From Aquamicrobium sp. (GTDB lineage: Bacteria; Pseudomonadota; Alphaproteobacteria; Rhizobiales; Rhizobiaceae): 64,000 bases of DNA. The DNA lies in the NCBI GenBank assembly GCA_019739225.1, contig JAHHDT010000003.1:310001-374000 (forward strand), read 5' to 3'. The notes beneath the pieces were generated by a model, which saw nothing but the letters and a program-made list of their open reading frames with translations, had not been told where the DNA came from and made no database searches. A program made the position numbers and the translations under genes. Position 1 is the stretch's first letter. Every line of letters begins with the position of its first letter. Positions 1-9,504 of the stretch are shown here, in pieces.

Positions 1-1134
1 TATATTGAGAACCGTGAGAGACCGACCCTCGGCCTGCAGTTCAAGGATAGCCTCGGAGACCTGATCACTGATTTTCGGCCATACAAGATCAAGCTGATGC
101 CCTACTTCTCGAACCTCCTGCCGGAGGGTCATCTGCGCCGATACCTGGCTGAGAAGGCAGACATCCATATCGACCGCGAGTTCTTCCTCTTATGGGTGCT
201 CGGGCAGGACTTGCCCGGCGCGATCACCGTCGTCCCAGCGGACGGTGAAGAATGGCCCGACGAAGCACATAACATCCTTGAAGGGGAAGCCGCGAAAGAG
301 GCTGCCGAAGATGCCATGCGATTTTCATTGGCGGGCGTGCAGCTCAAATTCTCGGCGGTTCAAAGTGCGAGCGGCGGCTTGGCGATTCCGACAGGCGGCG
401 TCGGCGGCAATCGGATCGTCAAACTCCCCTCACGCGAGTTTGCCAACCTCCCGGAAAACGAGTTCTCGATGATGAGCCTTGCCAGGATGGTTGGGATCAA
501 CGTGCCAGCGATCGGGCTGATCGATGTGCGATCGATCGGAAACCTGCCAGACGGGATTGAGAAGATCGGGCAACAGGCTTTCGTCATCGAGCGCTTCGAT
601 CGCAATGAAGATGGCAGCGTCACACATATCGAGGATTTTGCGCAGGTCTTTAACGTCTATCCTGAGGACAAGTACAAGAAGGCCAGTTACCGCAATCTGA
701 TATCGGTGATCGCCTCCGAATCCGATCAGGATGATGTGGCCGAATTTATTCGCCGCCTGACATTCAATGTCCTGATCGGCAATGGCGACATGCACCTGAA
801 AAACTGGTCGCTGATCTATCCTGATCGCCGCAACGCACGCCTCTCTCCGGCCTATGACTTCGTGTCCACGATTCCGTATATCGCGAATGACAAGTCCGCG
901 CTGACCTTCAGCCGGACGAAGGAGTTCACCGGATTCACAACGGACGAGTTGGCGCATCTATCCGCAAAAGCCAAGCTGCCCAAGAAGCTTGTCCTCGACA
1001 CAGCCAAGGAAACCATCTCGCTCTTCATGGAGCGATGGGAGACCGAAAAGGCCAACCTGCCCATGCATAAAGATGTTGTCGAGACCATCGACAAGCATCT
1101 TACGACTTTGCCCGTTGTCACCGGCAATGAGTGA
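1..1134 (+). CDS. HipA-family serine/threonine kinase toxin, 5' end cut by window edge
   Basis: The reading frame is open from base 1, so the start lies upstream; 377 codons are visible. HipA-type kinases phosphorylate cellular targets (glutamyl-tRNA synthetase in E. coli) and are normally held by a HipB-type partner. The N-terminal part carries the family phrase PYFSNLLPEG, and a LAGVQLKFS stretch matches the HipA nucleotide-loop region. The catalytic block reads IGNGDMHLKNW, with the expected Asp, His, Lys and Asn, followed by SPAYDFVST in the metal-binding position. No hipB is visible because any upstream gene is outside the window. A tight hairpin follows the stop. Family assignment is secure; activity is inferred. 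Confidence 0.9.
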   Translation, partial: YIENRERPTLGLQFKDSLGDLITDFRPYKIKLMPYFSNLLPEGHLRRYLAEKADIHIDREFFLLWVLGQDLPGAITVVPADGEEWPDEAHNILEGEAAKEAAEDAMRFSLAGVQLKFSAVQSASGGLAIPTGGVGGNRIVKLPSREFANLPENEFSMMSLARMVGINVPAIGLIDVRSIGNLPDGIEKIGQQAFVIERFDRNEDGSVTHIEDFAQVFNVYPEDKYKKASYRNLISVIASESDQDDVAEFIRRLTFNVLIGNGDMHLKNWSLIYPDRRNARLSPAYDFVSTIPYIANDKSALTFSRTKEFTGFTTDELAHLSAKAKLPKKLVLDTAKETISLFMERWETEKANLPMHKDVVETIDKHLTTLPVVTGNE

Positions 1135-1135
1135 A

Positions 1136-1159
1136 AGGATGCGGCCTAAGCCGCATCCT
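1136..1159. terminator. Hairpin at the hipA stop, probable bidirectional terminator
   Basis: Perfect 10-bp arms AGGATGCGGC and GCCGCATCCT flank a CTAA loop, starting 2 bp after the hipA stop codon. The same bases contain the stop of the minus-strand ArdC-like remnant, so the hairpin sits between two convergent ends. There is no T run on either side, so a rho-independent terminator role is likely but not certain. Confidence 0.55.
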
Positions 1160-1325
1160 CGATGTCACGATGATTGGAAGCCAGAGACATCAGCCAATTG
1201 CTGGCCTGAGAGGCTTTGGACGCTGCAGTGAAGACCGCCTTCTTGTCGGATTTCCGCACGGTCAACCAGTTCTTGATGTACTGGGCATGATCGAGACGCG
1301 GCTCGGGCGTCAGACCGAGATCGCT
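1146..1325 (-). pseudogene. ArdC-like antirestriction protein, C-terminal remnant
   Basis: On the minus strand about 60 codons read as LDHAQYIKNWLTVRKSDKK, then AVFTAASKASQASNWLMSL, ending in a stop at 1146-1148. This resembles the conserved C-terminus of ArdC/DUF1738 ssDNA-binding antirestriction proteins, where a HAxYxxxWLxxLxxDKRxIFxAAxxA pattern is usual. No start and no N-terminal domain are present upstream, so it is a tail left by a rearrangement. ArdC proteins protect incoming conjugative DNA, which fits a mobile-plasmid history. The match is from memory of the family pattern only. Confidence 0.6.
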
Positions 1326-1393
1326 CCCCGTTCGACCCCAACATTGTTTCCGGGCTGACCAGAGTTTGTCTGTGTGGGCCCTTGATCGACTAC

Positions 1394-4300
1394 CTACCGA
1401 AAATCACGCGTTTTCACCTTGATCTCATCAATGTGGCCATAGGGGTCAAACATGTCCCGCGGCTTTGGCATCCCACGCGGATCTGGTGCCGGCGATCCGC
1501 GGTGAAATTCATCCCCGCGTCCATGAGGAAGCGGGAACGCGTTTTCTCCTGATCCGACGCTGGCGAGTTCCGTCGACAAATCGATCAGTTCGTGCGCTAC
1601 GATGTGCACGACTTCGCCCTCGCGCTGGATCCTGCCCTTCACACCTATCATCCCAGAGCCCAGCACGACGCGACGAAATCTCTCGAAGACCTTTGTCCAG
1701 ACCACCAGATTGGCAACGGCGGTCTCGTCTTCGAGTGTGATAAACATCACGCCCTTTGCCGATCCGGGACGCTGTCGCACCAGCACGAGACCGGCCACGT
1801 AGACCCAACGGCGATCGCGACTGGCGACTGCCTCGGCGCAGGTGATCACGCGCCGGCCGGCCAGTTCGGCGCGCAGGAATGAAACCGGATGCGCGCGCAA
1901 CGTCAGTCCGAGATGGCTGTAATCCTCAACAACCTCCCGTCCCGATGTCATCGGTCGCAGCGTGACGGTCGGCTCGGATTGTTCAGGAACGACACCGGCT
2001 TCGCGCATGGCGGCTGCGGCAAAGAGCGGAAGCGGTTTTTCGCGCAGAGCCTTGATGGCCCAGAGCGCCTCCCGCCGGGCGAGGCCGAGCCCTGCCCGGA
2101 AGGCATCGGCTTCGGCGAGCTCGACCAGAGCGGCGACAGGAATGCCGGCCCGACGCCAGAGGTCATCGACCGACAGATAGGGTTGATCTTCCCGGCAGGA
2201 GATCAGTCGCGCAGTTTCAGCATTGCCCAGGCCCTTGACCATGCGCAGGCCAAGCCGGACAGCAAAGCGGCCATCGTCGCCGGTCGCCTCGAGTGTACAA
2301 TCCCAGTGGGACGCATTGATGCAAACCGGCCGGATCTCGACGCCATGTTCCCGCGCATCGCGCACGATCTGGGCCGGCGCATAGAATCCCATGGGCTGAG
2401 CATTGAGAAGCGCGCAGCAGAACGCGTCAGGATGCCAGCATTTCATCCAACTGCTGGCATAGGCAATGAGGGCGAAGCTTGCCGCATGGCTTTCCGGAAA
2501 ACCATATGAGCCAAAACCTTCGAGCTGCTTGAAGGTGCGCTCGGCGAAATCGCGGTCGTAGCCGTTCTCCACCATACCGGAGACGAGTTTCTCACCGAAT
2601 CTCGAGACGCCGCCGGTATGCTTGAAGGTCGCCATGGCGCGGCGAAGCTGGTCGGCTTCGCCGGCGGTGAAGCCAGCGCATTCGATCGCGACCCGCATCG
2701 CCTGCTCCTGGAAAAGTGGAACCCCCAACGTTTTTCCCAGCACGGCCTCGAGTTCCGGCTTGGGGTAGGTCACATCCTCCCTGCCTTCGCGCCGGCGAAG
2801 GTAGGGATGCACCATGTCGCCCTGGATCGGCCCGGGGCGTACGATCGCCACCTCTATGACGAGATCGTAGAACGTGCGCGGCTTGATGCGCGGCAGCATC
2901 GCCATCTGCGCACGGGATTCGATCTGGAATGTGCCGAGCGTGTCGGCCTTGCGGATCATCGCATAGGTTCGGGGATCCTCGGCCGGAATGGTGGCGAGGT
3001 CGAGCCGGATATCCTTGTGCTCGGCGAGGAGATCGAAAGCGCGACGCATGCACGATAGCATGCCCAGGGCCAGGACATCGACCTTCATGAACTTCAGGAC
3101 ATCGATGTCGTCCTTGTCCCACTCGATCACCTGACGGTCTTCCATGGCCGCCGGCTCGATCGGCACTAGTTCGTCGAGCCTGTCGCGGGTGAGGACGAAA
3201 CCGCCCGGATGCTGGGAGAGATGGCGGGGCGTCCCAACGAGCTGGTGCGAAAGCTCAAGCGCCAGACGCAGGCGGCGGTCCCCCGTATTGAGGTTGAGAC
3301 CTTCGGCGTGTTTCTGCTCCACGCCTTCCGACCAGCCCCAGACCTGCGATGAAAGCGTCTTGGTCAAGTCCTCGGGCAGACCGAGAGCCTTGCCGACATC
3401 ACGCAACGCACCCTTCGCCCGGTAACGGATGACGGTGGAACAGAGCGCGGCGCGGTCGCGGCCATAGGTCTCGTAGACCCACTGGATGACGTCCTCTCTC
3501 CTCTCGTGTTCGAAATCGACATCAATGTCGGGTGGCTCACGGCGTTCTTCCGACACGAAGCGCTCGAAGAGAAGATCATTCCGGTCCGGGTCGACCGAGG
3601 TGACACCGAGTACGAAGCAGACCGCCGAATTGGCGGCCGATCCCCTGCCCTGACAGAGGATTCCTTTCGAGCGGGCGAAACGCACGATGGCATTCACAGT
3701 CAGGAAATAGGGCGCATATTCCAGCTTCTCGATCAGCCGAAGCTCGTGATCGAGATTGCCGCGCACCTTGTCGGGCAGGCCTTCAGGATAACGCTCGGCC
3801 GCACCCTCCCAGGTCAGTTTTTCGAGCGCCTGCTGTGGCGTCAGGTCCGGGAAGAGCTTTTCCTCGGGGTACTGGTAGGCAAGTTCGTCAAGCGAGAATG
3901 TGCAGCGCTCCATGATCTCGACCGTTCGGCCGAGCGCCTCTGGATAGCGCCCGAACAGCCGGTTCATTTCTTCAGGAGGTTTGAGGTATCGATCGGCAAA
4001 GCGCTCTCGGCGGTGCCCGAGCTCGTCGATGGTGACATTGTGCCGGATTGCAGTCACGACGTCCTGCATCACCTGACGATCCGGCTCGTGGAACAGCACG
4101 TCGTTGCTAACGACCGTGGGCACGTGGGCGGCAGCCGAGAGCTTCGACAATTCCCAGAGACGGAGCTGATCGTTCGGCCGACGACGCAAGGTGAGCGCCA
4201 TATAGGCCCGGTCGCCGAACGCCTCGCGAAGGCGCCGAAGCTGTCGAGTGCATGTTTCGTCGGCGGCATCCGGCACGAATATGGCGAGAAGACCGTCGCC

Positions 4301-4651
4301 ATAGGCCACCAGATCCTGCCATTCGAGATGGCACTGGCCCTTGCCGGCGCGCTTCTTGCCGAGCGAGAGAAGACGACACAGTCGCGCGTAAGCGGGTCGG
4401 TCGGTCGGATAGACCAGCACCGACATACCGTCGGCGAGATCGAGACGGCAACCGACGACGAGACGAATGCCGGTGGTCCGAGCCGCTTCATGGGCCCGCA
4501 CGATGCCGGCAAGCGAATTGCGGTCGACGATGCCGAGCGCCTCGATGCCCATCACGGCCGCTTGCGCGAACAGTTCATCGCAACTGCTTGCTCCTCGCAG
4601 GAACGAGAAATGCGAGGTTACCTGCAATTCGGCATAGCGCGGCCCGATCAT
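1394..4651 (-). CDS. dnaE2: Error-prone DNA polymerase III alpha subunit DnaE2 (ImuC)
   Basis: This 1085-residue protein is of typical DnaE2 length. It begins with a PHP domain ([15 protein letters not shown] near residue 13), continues through the palm with the catalytic PPDIDVDF block at residues 373-380, and ends with an OB-fold region ([18 protein letters not shown]). DnaE2 is the translesion polymerase of the ImuA-ImuB-DnaE2 mutasome, needing ImuB to reach the beta clamp. Its ATG overlaps the imuB stop as ATGA, so translation is coupled. It is last in an SOS operon led by imuA. Key acidic residues are present, so it should be active. Confidence 0.97.
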   Translation of the reverse strand: MIGPRYAELQVTSHFSFLRGASSCDELFAQAAVMGIEALGIVDRNSLAGIVRAHEAARTTGIRLVVGCRLDLADGMSVLVYPTDRPAYARLCRLLSLGKKRAGKGQCHLEWQDLVAYGDGLLAIFVPDAADETCTRQLRRLREAFGDRAYMALTLRRRPNDQLRLWELSKLSAAAHVPTVVSNDVLFHEPDRQVMQDVVTAIRHNVTIDELGHRRERFADRYLKPPEEMNRLFGRYPEALGRTVEIMERCTFSLDELAYQYPEEKLFPDLTPQQALEKLTWEGAAERYPEGLPDKVRGNLDHELRLIEKLEYAPYFLTVNAIVRFARSKGILCQGRGSAANSAVCFVLGVTSVDPDRNDLLFERFVSEERREPPDIDVDFEHERREDVIQWVYETYGRDRAALCSTVIRYRAKGALRDVGKALGLPEDLTKTLSSQVWGWSEGVEQKHAEGLNLNTGDRRLRLALELSHQLVGTPRHLSQHPGGFVLTRDRLDELVPIEPAAMEDRQVIEWDKDDIDVLKFMKVDVLALGMLSCMRRAFDLLAEHKDIRLDLATIPAEDPRTYAMIRKADTLGTFQIESRAQMAMLPRIKPRTFYDLVIEVAIVRPGPIQGDMVHPYLRRREGREDVTYPKPELEAVLGKTLGVPLFQEQAMRVAIECAGFTAGEADQLRRAMATFKHTGGVSRFGEKLVSGMVENGYDRDFAERTFKQLEGFGSYGFPESHAASFALIAYASSWMKCWHPDAFCCALLNAQPMGFYAPAQIVRDAREHGVEIRPVCINASHWDCTLEATGDDGRFAVRLGLRMVKGLGNAETARLISCREDQPYLSVDDLWRRAGIPVAALVELAEADAFRAGLGLARREALWAIKALREKPLPLFAAAAMREAGVVPEQSEPTVTLRPMTSGREVVEDYSHLGLTLRAHPVSFLRAELAGRRVITCAEAVASRDRRWVYVAGLVLVRQRPGSAKGVMFITLEDETAVANLVVWTKVFERFRRVVLGSGMIGVKGRIQREGEVVHIVAHELIDLSTELASVGSGENAFPLPHGRGDEFHRGSPAPDPRGMPKPRDMFDPYGHIDEIKVKTRDFR

Positions 4652-6171
4652 CCGAAGATTCCATGCAGGAACCAGCGTTGCGAACCGCTGTTTTCATGCT
4701 CGCCATCACCGGAACGAAACAGCCAGTAGCGTTCGCCAGTTTCATCCTCGACGCGGAAGTAATCGCGCACCGCGGTCATTTCAGCATCGCGTTTCCACCA
4801 TTCGCCACGGATGCGCTCGGGCCCGTCGGCCCGCTGGACGCGACGGCGCACCCCGCGCCAGGTGAACCACACCGGCGGATGATCGGGGAGCAACGCCATT
4901 GTCTCGATCGGTTCGGGACGAGACAGAAGCCGCGGCGGTCGCGGCCAATCTCCCTCCCAGGTCGCGCCGGTCTCGGGCGCCAGCGCCGGCACGCGTGCCA
5001 CCGAGCGCTCCGGGACGTCGCTGTGTACCGGCACGAAGCGGCAGAGCCGGTTCTCACCGATGCGATTGGCGAGCACGTCGATCAGATCGGAGACATCCGG
5101 CTCCGGCGGATCCACGAGGGAGGTGATCGTCTGGCTTTGTCCGAGAGGCTCTGCCTCGATGGCGACCAGCACCATGACTTCGATGCCGAAGCCCGGATCG
5201 ACGGTCTCGATCCTGTCGCAGAGCAGCCGGGTGAGACGTTTCTGGTCCCGTACCGGTTGGGCGGTGCCGACGCGGATGAACTGGAGCGTGTTGTCGACGC
5301 GATAAAACAGCAGATCGAGCCGCCGTGCGCCAAGGCCGCGCTTCTCCAGCTCAAGGCAAAGCGCCTCGACCAGCCGGCCAGTATAGCGGGCGATCGTCTC
5401 GGCAGCGCCGATCGACTCGCCAAAGACGCGGCGCACCTCGACCAATTCAGGCGAGCGAACGGGGTCGACTGGCTCGGCCAGGACACCCAGCGCCTGATCG
5501 AGCCGCCGCCCAAGCTCGGGTCCGAAGCGCAAGGTCATCGGCGCGCGGGGCTGATCCAGGATGTCGCCGATCCGCTCGAAGCCGAGCGTTCTGAGACCGG
5601 CAATGGTCTCACCTTCCAGGCGAAGGGCGGCCAGCGGTAGCGGGCGCAGCATCGCCTCGTGCCCCCCAGGTGGGACGACCAACACCTCGCGCCCCAGGAA
5701 CCGCGCCGCGGCGTGGGCGGCGCCCCAGCTGTCGGCGATCGCCGCCCGCGCCTCGACCCCAGAGGACGCGAAGCGTCGAACGAGGGAGACGAGCATGGCC
5801 GCCTCGCCGCCATGCAGATGGTCGGCGCCCGTCGTGTCGATCACCAAACCGTCTGGCGGATCGACCATGACCACTGGCGATATCCGTTGCAGAACCCAAA
5901 GCGCCAGCTTGTCGAGGCCTTCGGCATCGGCGACCGGATCGGCGTCGATGACGATGAGACCCGGCACCAGGGCCTGGGCCTTTGTGACGGCAATGCCGAC
6001 ATGGACGCCACGCGCCTGCGCATTGGCGTCAACTGCCGTGATCAGCCTCCGACGGCCGGTACGGCCGACAAGAACGAGCGGCGCCTCAGGCGGAGGCGAC
6101 GCGTCGCCAGACTTCCTTCTGAGGCGGTCTGTCGGCCACCTTGGAAGGAAGAGCGATACGACCCTGTGCAT
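4648..6171 (-). CDS. imuB: ImuB, catalytically inactive Y-family polymerase
   Basis: ImuB is a Y-family polymerase relative that links DnaE2 and ImuA to the beta clamp during SOS mutagenesis. The protein starts [18 protein letters not shown], where active Y polymerases carry an acidic metal ligand; its absence is the family norm. I chose the ATG at 6171 because GGAGG lies six bases upstream; a GTG at 6198 would add nine residues. The start lies inside imuA (86-bp overlap) and the stop overlaps the dnaE2 start. Length is 507 residues, normal for the family. Confidence 0.95.
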   Translation of the reverse strand: MHRVVSLFLPRWPTDRLRRKSGDASPPPEAPLVLVGRTGRRRLITAVDANAQARGVHVGIAVTKAQALVPGLIVIDADPVADAEGLDKLALWVLQRISPVVMVDPPDGLVIDTTGADHLHGGEAAMLVSLVRRFASSGVEARAAIADSWGAAHAAARFLGREVLVVPPGGHEAMLRPLPLAALRLEGETIAGLRTLGFERIGDILDQPRAPMTLRFGPELGRRLDQALGVLAEPVDPVRSPELVEVRRVFGESIGAAETIARYTGRLVEALCLELEKRGLGARRLDLLFYRVDNTLQFIRVGTAQPVRDQKRLTRLLCDRIETVDPGFGIEVMVLVAIEAEPLGQSQTITSLVDPPEPDVSDLIDVLANRIGENRLCRFVPVHSDVPERSVARVPALAPETGATWEGDWPRPPRLLSRPEPIETMALLPDHPPVWFTWRGVRRRVQRADGPERIRGEWWKRDAEMTAVRDYFRVEDETGERYWLFRSGDGEHENSGSQRWFLHGIFG

Positions 6172-6847
6172 CGCAGGCCTCCACTTCGAAATCTGCACTT
6201 TCCCCGGCCTTGGCCCGGATCAACTCAACCAGCCAGCGGGCGCGACCGAGCCCCGGAACGGGCAATGGGGCGGAGGGAAGGACGGATACGCGCCAGCGCG
6301 TGGCGCTGGCTGTGGGCTGGCCGAAATCGCCGGCCTCCGTCTGCCGGCGCCAGCGGCGCATGGCGAGGCCGATCGTCCGCGACGATTCCGCCGCAAGTTG
6401 CAGGCGCCGCGATACCGTCATCGACAGATGCGCGGTTTCAGCAACCACGGCACCAAGGCCTCCATGTCGCAAGCCCTCCTCGAAACAGGCGAGAAGCGCC
6501 TTCTCGTCGCCTGCCTCGACATGGATCACGCGGTCTGGAACCAAGCCCGCCTGCGCGATCGCGGGAGCGAAAAGGTCGGCGCGTGTGACGATCCACAGCA
6601 CCTTTCCGCGGGTCCGCGCAGCAATTCCGGCGACAAATAGGGCTGACGCCGCGCCATCCACCGCGCCATTCCCGCCACCGGCAATTTCATGCAGTGCCCC
6701 CAATGCCAACCCTCCCCCCGGAAGCCTGCGATCGATGTCTGCGAGCCCGAACGGCAGGACCTCACGCATGCGGCCTGCTCCGCCCTCCAGGTGCGCGATG
6801 CGCTCCTGAAGCTGGGCAATAACAGGGTTTGCCGCACGATCGGCCAT
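6086..6847 (-). CDS. imuA: ImuA, RecA/SulA-like mutasome subunit
   Basis: ImuA is the first gene of the SOS translesion cassette; it resembles RecA and supports the ImuB-DnaE2 mutasome. The recognisable block is LPGGGLALGALHEIAGGG near residue 45, followed by a RecA-fold core and a conserved RRWRRQTE-type segment. The ATG at 6847 is preferred over a TTG at 6877 because AGGAGA lies about ten bases upstream. A perfect SOS box sits about 50 bp before this start. Gene order imuA-imuB-dnaE2 is the classical alphaproteobacterial arrangement. Confidence 0.95.
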   Translation of the reverse strand: MADRAANPVIAQLQERIAHLEGGAGRMREVLPFGLADIDRRLPGGGLALGALHEIAGGGNGAVDGAASALFVAGIAARTRGKVLWIVTRADLFAPAIAQAGLVPDRVIHVEAGDEKALLACFEEGLRHGGLGAVVAETAHLSMTVSRRLQLAAESSRTIGLAMRRWRRQTEAGDFGQPTASATRWRVSVLPSAPLPVPGLGRARWLVELIRAKAGESADFEVEACDAQGRIALPSKVADRPPQKEVWRRVASA

Positions 6848-6896
6848 GTGACTTCGATTCTCCTGAGGGCTTTGCAACGCCCAAAGGCGCTGTTAT

Positions 6897-6911
6897 GTTC
6901 ATTATTTGTTC
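6897..6911. promoter_or_regulatory. LexA binding site (alphaproteobacterial SOS box)
   Basis: GTTC ATTATTT GTTC matches exactly the GTTC-N7-GTTC direct repeat bound by LexA in Alphaproteobacteria. It lies in the gap between imuA (start 6847, minus) and the UvrD-like helicase (start 7041, plus), so LexA here could control both directions. The distance to imuA is the usual one for SOS promoters. Confidence 0.9.
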
Positions 6912-7040
6912 CGTTTCAGAAAACGAGTCAATCGCGCTCTCAGCGGAGTCTTTGCGGGCGGAACAGGGACGCGAGGGCAAGCAACGGCACAGGACTCAGC
7001 GATTGTCGTTGAATATGAAGGTGATAGAGGGCGGGACGGC

Positions 7041-9110
7041 ATGAATGCGGCACATCTGGAAAAACTGAACGAGGGTCAACGTGCCGCGGTCGTCCATGGC
7101 ATCGGCCTCCCTGACGGCCTGGTCGGAGGGCCGTTGCTCATCATTGCCGGTGCCGGATCGGGCAAGACCAACACGCTCGCACATCGCGTTGCCCAACTCA
7201 TCATCGCCGGCGCCGATCCCCGCCGTATCTTGCTGATGACGTTCTCGCGTCGGGCCGCGAGCGAAATGGCAAAACGGGTGGAACGAATTTGTGCCAAGGT
7301 GCTCGGCGACAAGGCCGGCATCCTGACCGACGCGCTTACCTGGTCAGGTACGTTCCATGGCATCGGCGCCCGAATCCTACGTGAATATGCCTTTGAGCTC
7401 GGCCTCGATCCCCAATTCACTATCCATGATCGGGAGGATTCGGCGGATCTGATGAACCTGGTCCGTCACGATCTCGGATACTCCAAGACACAGAACCGGT
7501 TTCCGACCAAAGGAACGTGCCTCTCGATTTATTCGCGCGCCGTCAATGCCGAGGCATCGCTCGAAGACGTACTGCGCGCCAGTTATCCATGGTGTGCGGC
7601 CTGGGAGAAGGAACTGCGCCAGCTCTTTGCGTGCTATGTCGAGGCAAAGCAGATCCAGAACGTGCTCGATTATGATGATTTGCTGCTCTACTGGGCCCAG
7701 ACCATGGGCGACGTCACATTGGCTGGCGAGATCGGCGGCAGGTGGGATCATGTTCTGGTCGACGAATATCAGGATACCAACCGCCTTCAGGCGACGATCC
7801 TCACGGGATTGAAGCCAGCGGGACGCGGCCTTACCGTTGTCGGCGACGACGCGCAGGCGATCTATTCCTTCCGCGCGGCCACGGTCCGGAATATCCTCGA
7901 TTTCCCAAAGGCGTTCTCGCCAGCGGCACAGGTCATCACCCTCGACCGCAACTACCGCTCCACCCAGTCAATCCTTGCCGCCGCCAATGGCGTGATTGGT
8001 CTCGCAAAAGAGCGTTTCACCAAGAACCTGTGGACCGATCGGCCGTCAAACGAGCGGCCGAGGCTGATAACCGTGCGAGACGAAGCCGACCAGGCAAAGT
8101 TCGTGGCGGAAGAGATCCTGGCGAACCGGGAGAGCGGCATGCGGCTGAAGGATCAGGCGGTGCTATTCCGAGCCAGCCACCATAGCGGGCCGCTGGAGGT
8201 GGAACTGACGCGGCGCAACATCCCCTTCGTCAAGTTTGGCGGGCTCAAATTCCTCGACAGCGCTCACGTGAAGGACATGCTCGCGGCACTGCGCTTCGCG
8301 CAGAACATTCGCGATCGGGTGGCTGGCTTCCGGCTGTTGCAGCTTCTGCCCGGCGTCGGACCGGCGACGGCGCAGAACGCGCTTGATGCGATCGCGGAGA
8401 GCGCCGATCCGATAGAGACGCTCGCCCGCCTCCCCTGCCCTGCCCGCGCGCAAAGTGAGTGGCCGGGCTTCGTGGACCTCATCGCAGGCTTGCGTTCCGG
8501 CACCTCCGGCTGGCCCGCCGAGATCGCGCAAGTTCGTGCGTGGTACGAACCTCATCTTGAGCGGATCCATGAAGATTTCGAGATGCGCCGCGCCGACCTG
8601 CTCCAGCTCGAGGACATTGCCGCCGGCTATCCCACACGGGAGCGGTTCCTGACCGAGCTTACACTCGATCCTCCGGACGCCACATCAGGGCAGGCTGGCG
8701 TGCCGCTTCTTGATGAAGATTATCTCATTCTCTCAACGATTCATTCGGCCAAAGGCCAGGAATGGCGTGCAGTCTTTGTTCTCAACACAGTGGATGGCTG
8801 CATCCCGTCCGATCTGGGTGTGGGAACGTCCGACGATATAGAGGAAGAGCGGCGGCTGCTCTACGTCGCAATGACAAGGGCAAAGGACAGCCTCAACCTG
8901 GTCGTTCCACAACGCTTTTTTACGCATGGCCAATCGTCAACAGGTGACCGCCATGTCTATGCCTCCCGTACGAGGTTCATACCAGCAGATCTGGTTGAAC
9001 TATTCGAGCGACGCGCCTGGCCCGTGGTTCCGTCCGGCTCAAACGCCAATATCGGCCCAAGGAAAGTCCGGCTGGATGTTGGTGCTCGGATGCGGGGTAT
9101 GTGGCGTTGA
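7041..9110 (+). CDS. UvrD/PcrA-type superfamily 1 ATP-dependent DNA helicase
   Basis: SF1A helicases of this kind unwind DNA 3'-5' in repair and remove RecA or stalled complexes. The Walker A motif GAGSGKTN lies about 35 residues from the chosen start, motif II is VDEYQDTN, motif III GDDAQAIYSFRAA, and motif V/VI appear as STIHSAKGQEW and LLYVAMTRAKD. The frame is open further upstream to 6906, but ATG 7041 has GAGGG about nine bases upstream and begins MNAAHLEKLNEGQRAAV, the normal UvrD beginning; this gives 689 residues. It diverges from imuA across the SOS box, suggesting damage induction. A strong hairpin terminator follows. Confidence 0.93.
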   Translation: MNAAHLEKLNEGQRAAVVHGIGLPDGLVGGPLLIIAGAGSGKTNTLAHRVAQLIIAGADPRRILLMTFSRRAASEMAKRVERICAKVLGDKAGILTDALTWSGTFHGIGARILREYAFELGLDPQFTIHDREDSADLMNLVRHDLGYSKTQNRFPTKGTCLSIYSRAVNAEASLEDVLRASYPWCAAWEKELRQLFACYVEAKQIQNVLDYDDLLLYWAQTMGDVTLAGEIGGRWDHVLVDEYQDTNRLQATILTGLKPAGRGLTVVGDDAQAIYSFRAATVRNILDFPKAFSPAAQVITLDRNYRSTQSILAAANGVIGLAKERFTKNLWTDRPSNERPRLITVRDEADQAKFVAEEILANRESGMRLKDQAVLFRASHHSGPLEVELTRRNIPFVKFGGLKFLDSAHVKDMLAALRFAQNIRDRVAGFRLLQLLPGVGPATAQNALDAIAESADPIETLARLPCPARAQSEWPGFVDLIAGLRSGTSGWPAEIAQVRAWYEPHLERIHEDFEMRRADLLQLEDIAAGYPTRERFLTELTLDPPDATSGQAGVPLLDEDYLILSTIHSAKGQEWRAVFVLNTVDGCIPSDLGVGTSDDIEEERRLLYVAMTRAKDSLNLVVPQRFFTHGQSSTGDRHVYASRTRFIPADLVELFERRAWPVVPSGSNANIGPRKVRLDVGARMRGMWR

Positions 9111-9114
9111 TCGG

Positions 9115-9154
9115 GGGCGCTGAGGCCCTATGCAGCGCCCTTCAATAAATTTTT
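9115..9154 (+). terminator. Rho-independent terminator of the helicase gene
   Basis: Arms GGGCGCTG and CAGCGCCC enclose a ten-base loop four bases after the helicase stop. An A/T-rich tail with a run of T follows at 9141-9154. The geometry is that of an intrinsic terminator. Confidence 0.8.
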
Positions 9155-9504
9155 GGCGCGACCCGGAATAACTCAGGTGGCTCTTGGTTGGTTGGCGAAG
9201 TGGCCTCTCAGGCAACAACCGGGCTGCACTGCGTCGCATTGCTAAAAGCGCACGCCGAGCTTGGTCCAGAATTTGATAATCGAACGGAGATTTACGTCGA
9301 TGCTGATCTGCCAATCAGCGACAGAGCGAGCGAGAGGTGATCTCGGATAGTAGGTTCAAGTTCGATCGCGAATGGTTGAGGTTCCTTCCGCGGCGACGTT
9401 CGTGCGCCTGCCGGCGCCGAAACACTTCACGGTAGCCGACCGGCACATCTTGTGTAAGGCAATCGGACAGCTCCCGATCGGCAACTCCAAAAAAGCGGCC
9501 CGAA
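9155..9504. other. Intergenic stretch with no supportable gene
   Basis: Neither strand gives a frame with family-like sequence. It separates the helicase terminator from the 3' end of the paoC-like gene, so it lies between two gene ends and needs no promoter. Possibly decayed DNA. Confidence 0.5.

Noticed and set aside
3506-5640. Long plus-strand frames opposite dnaE2 and imuB
   Set aside because: Shadows of strongly supported minus-strand genes with no domain signal.
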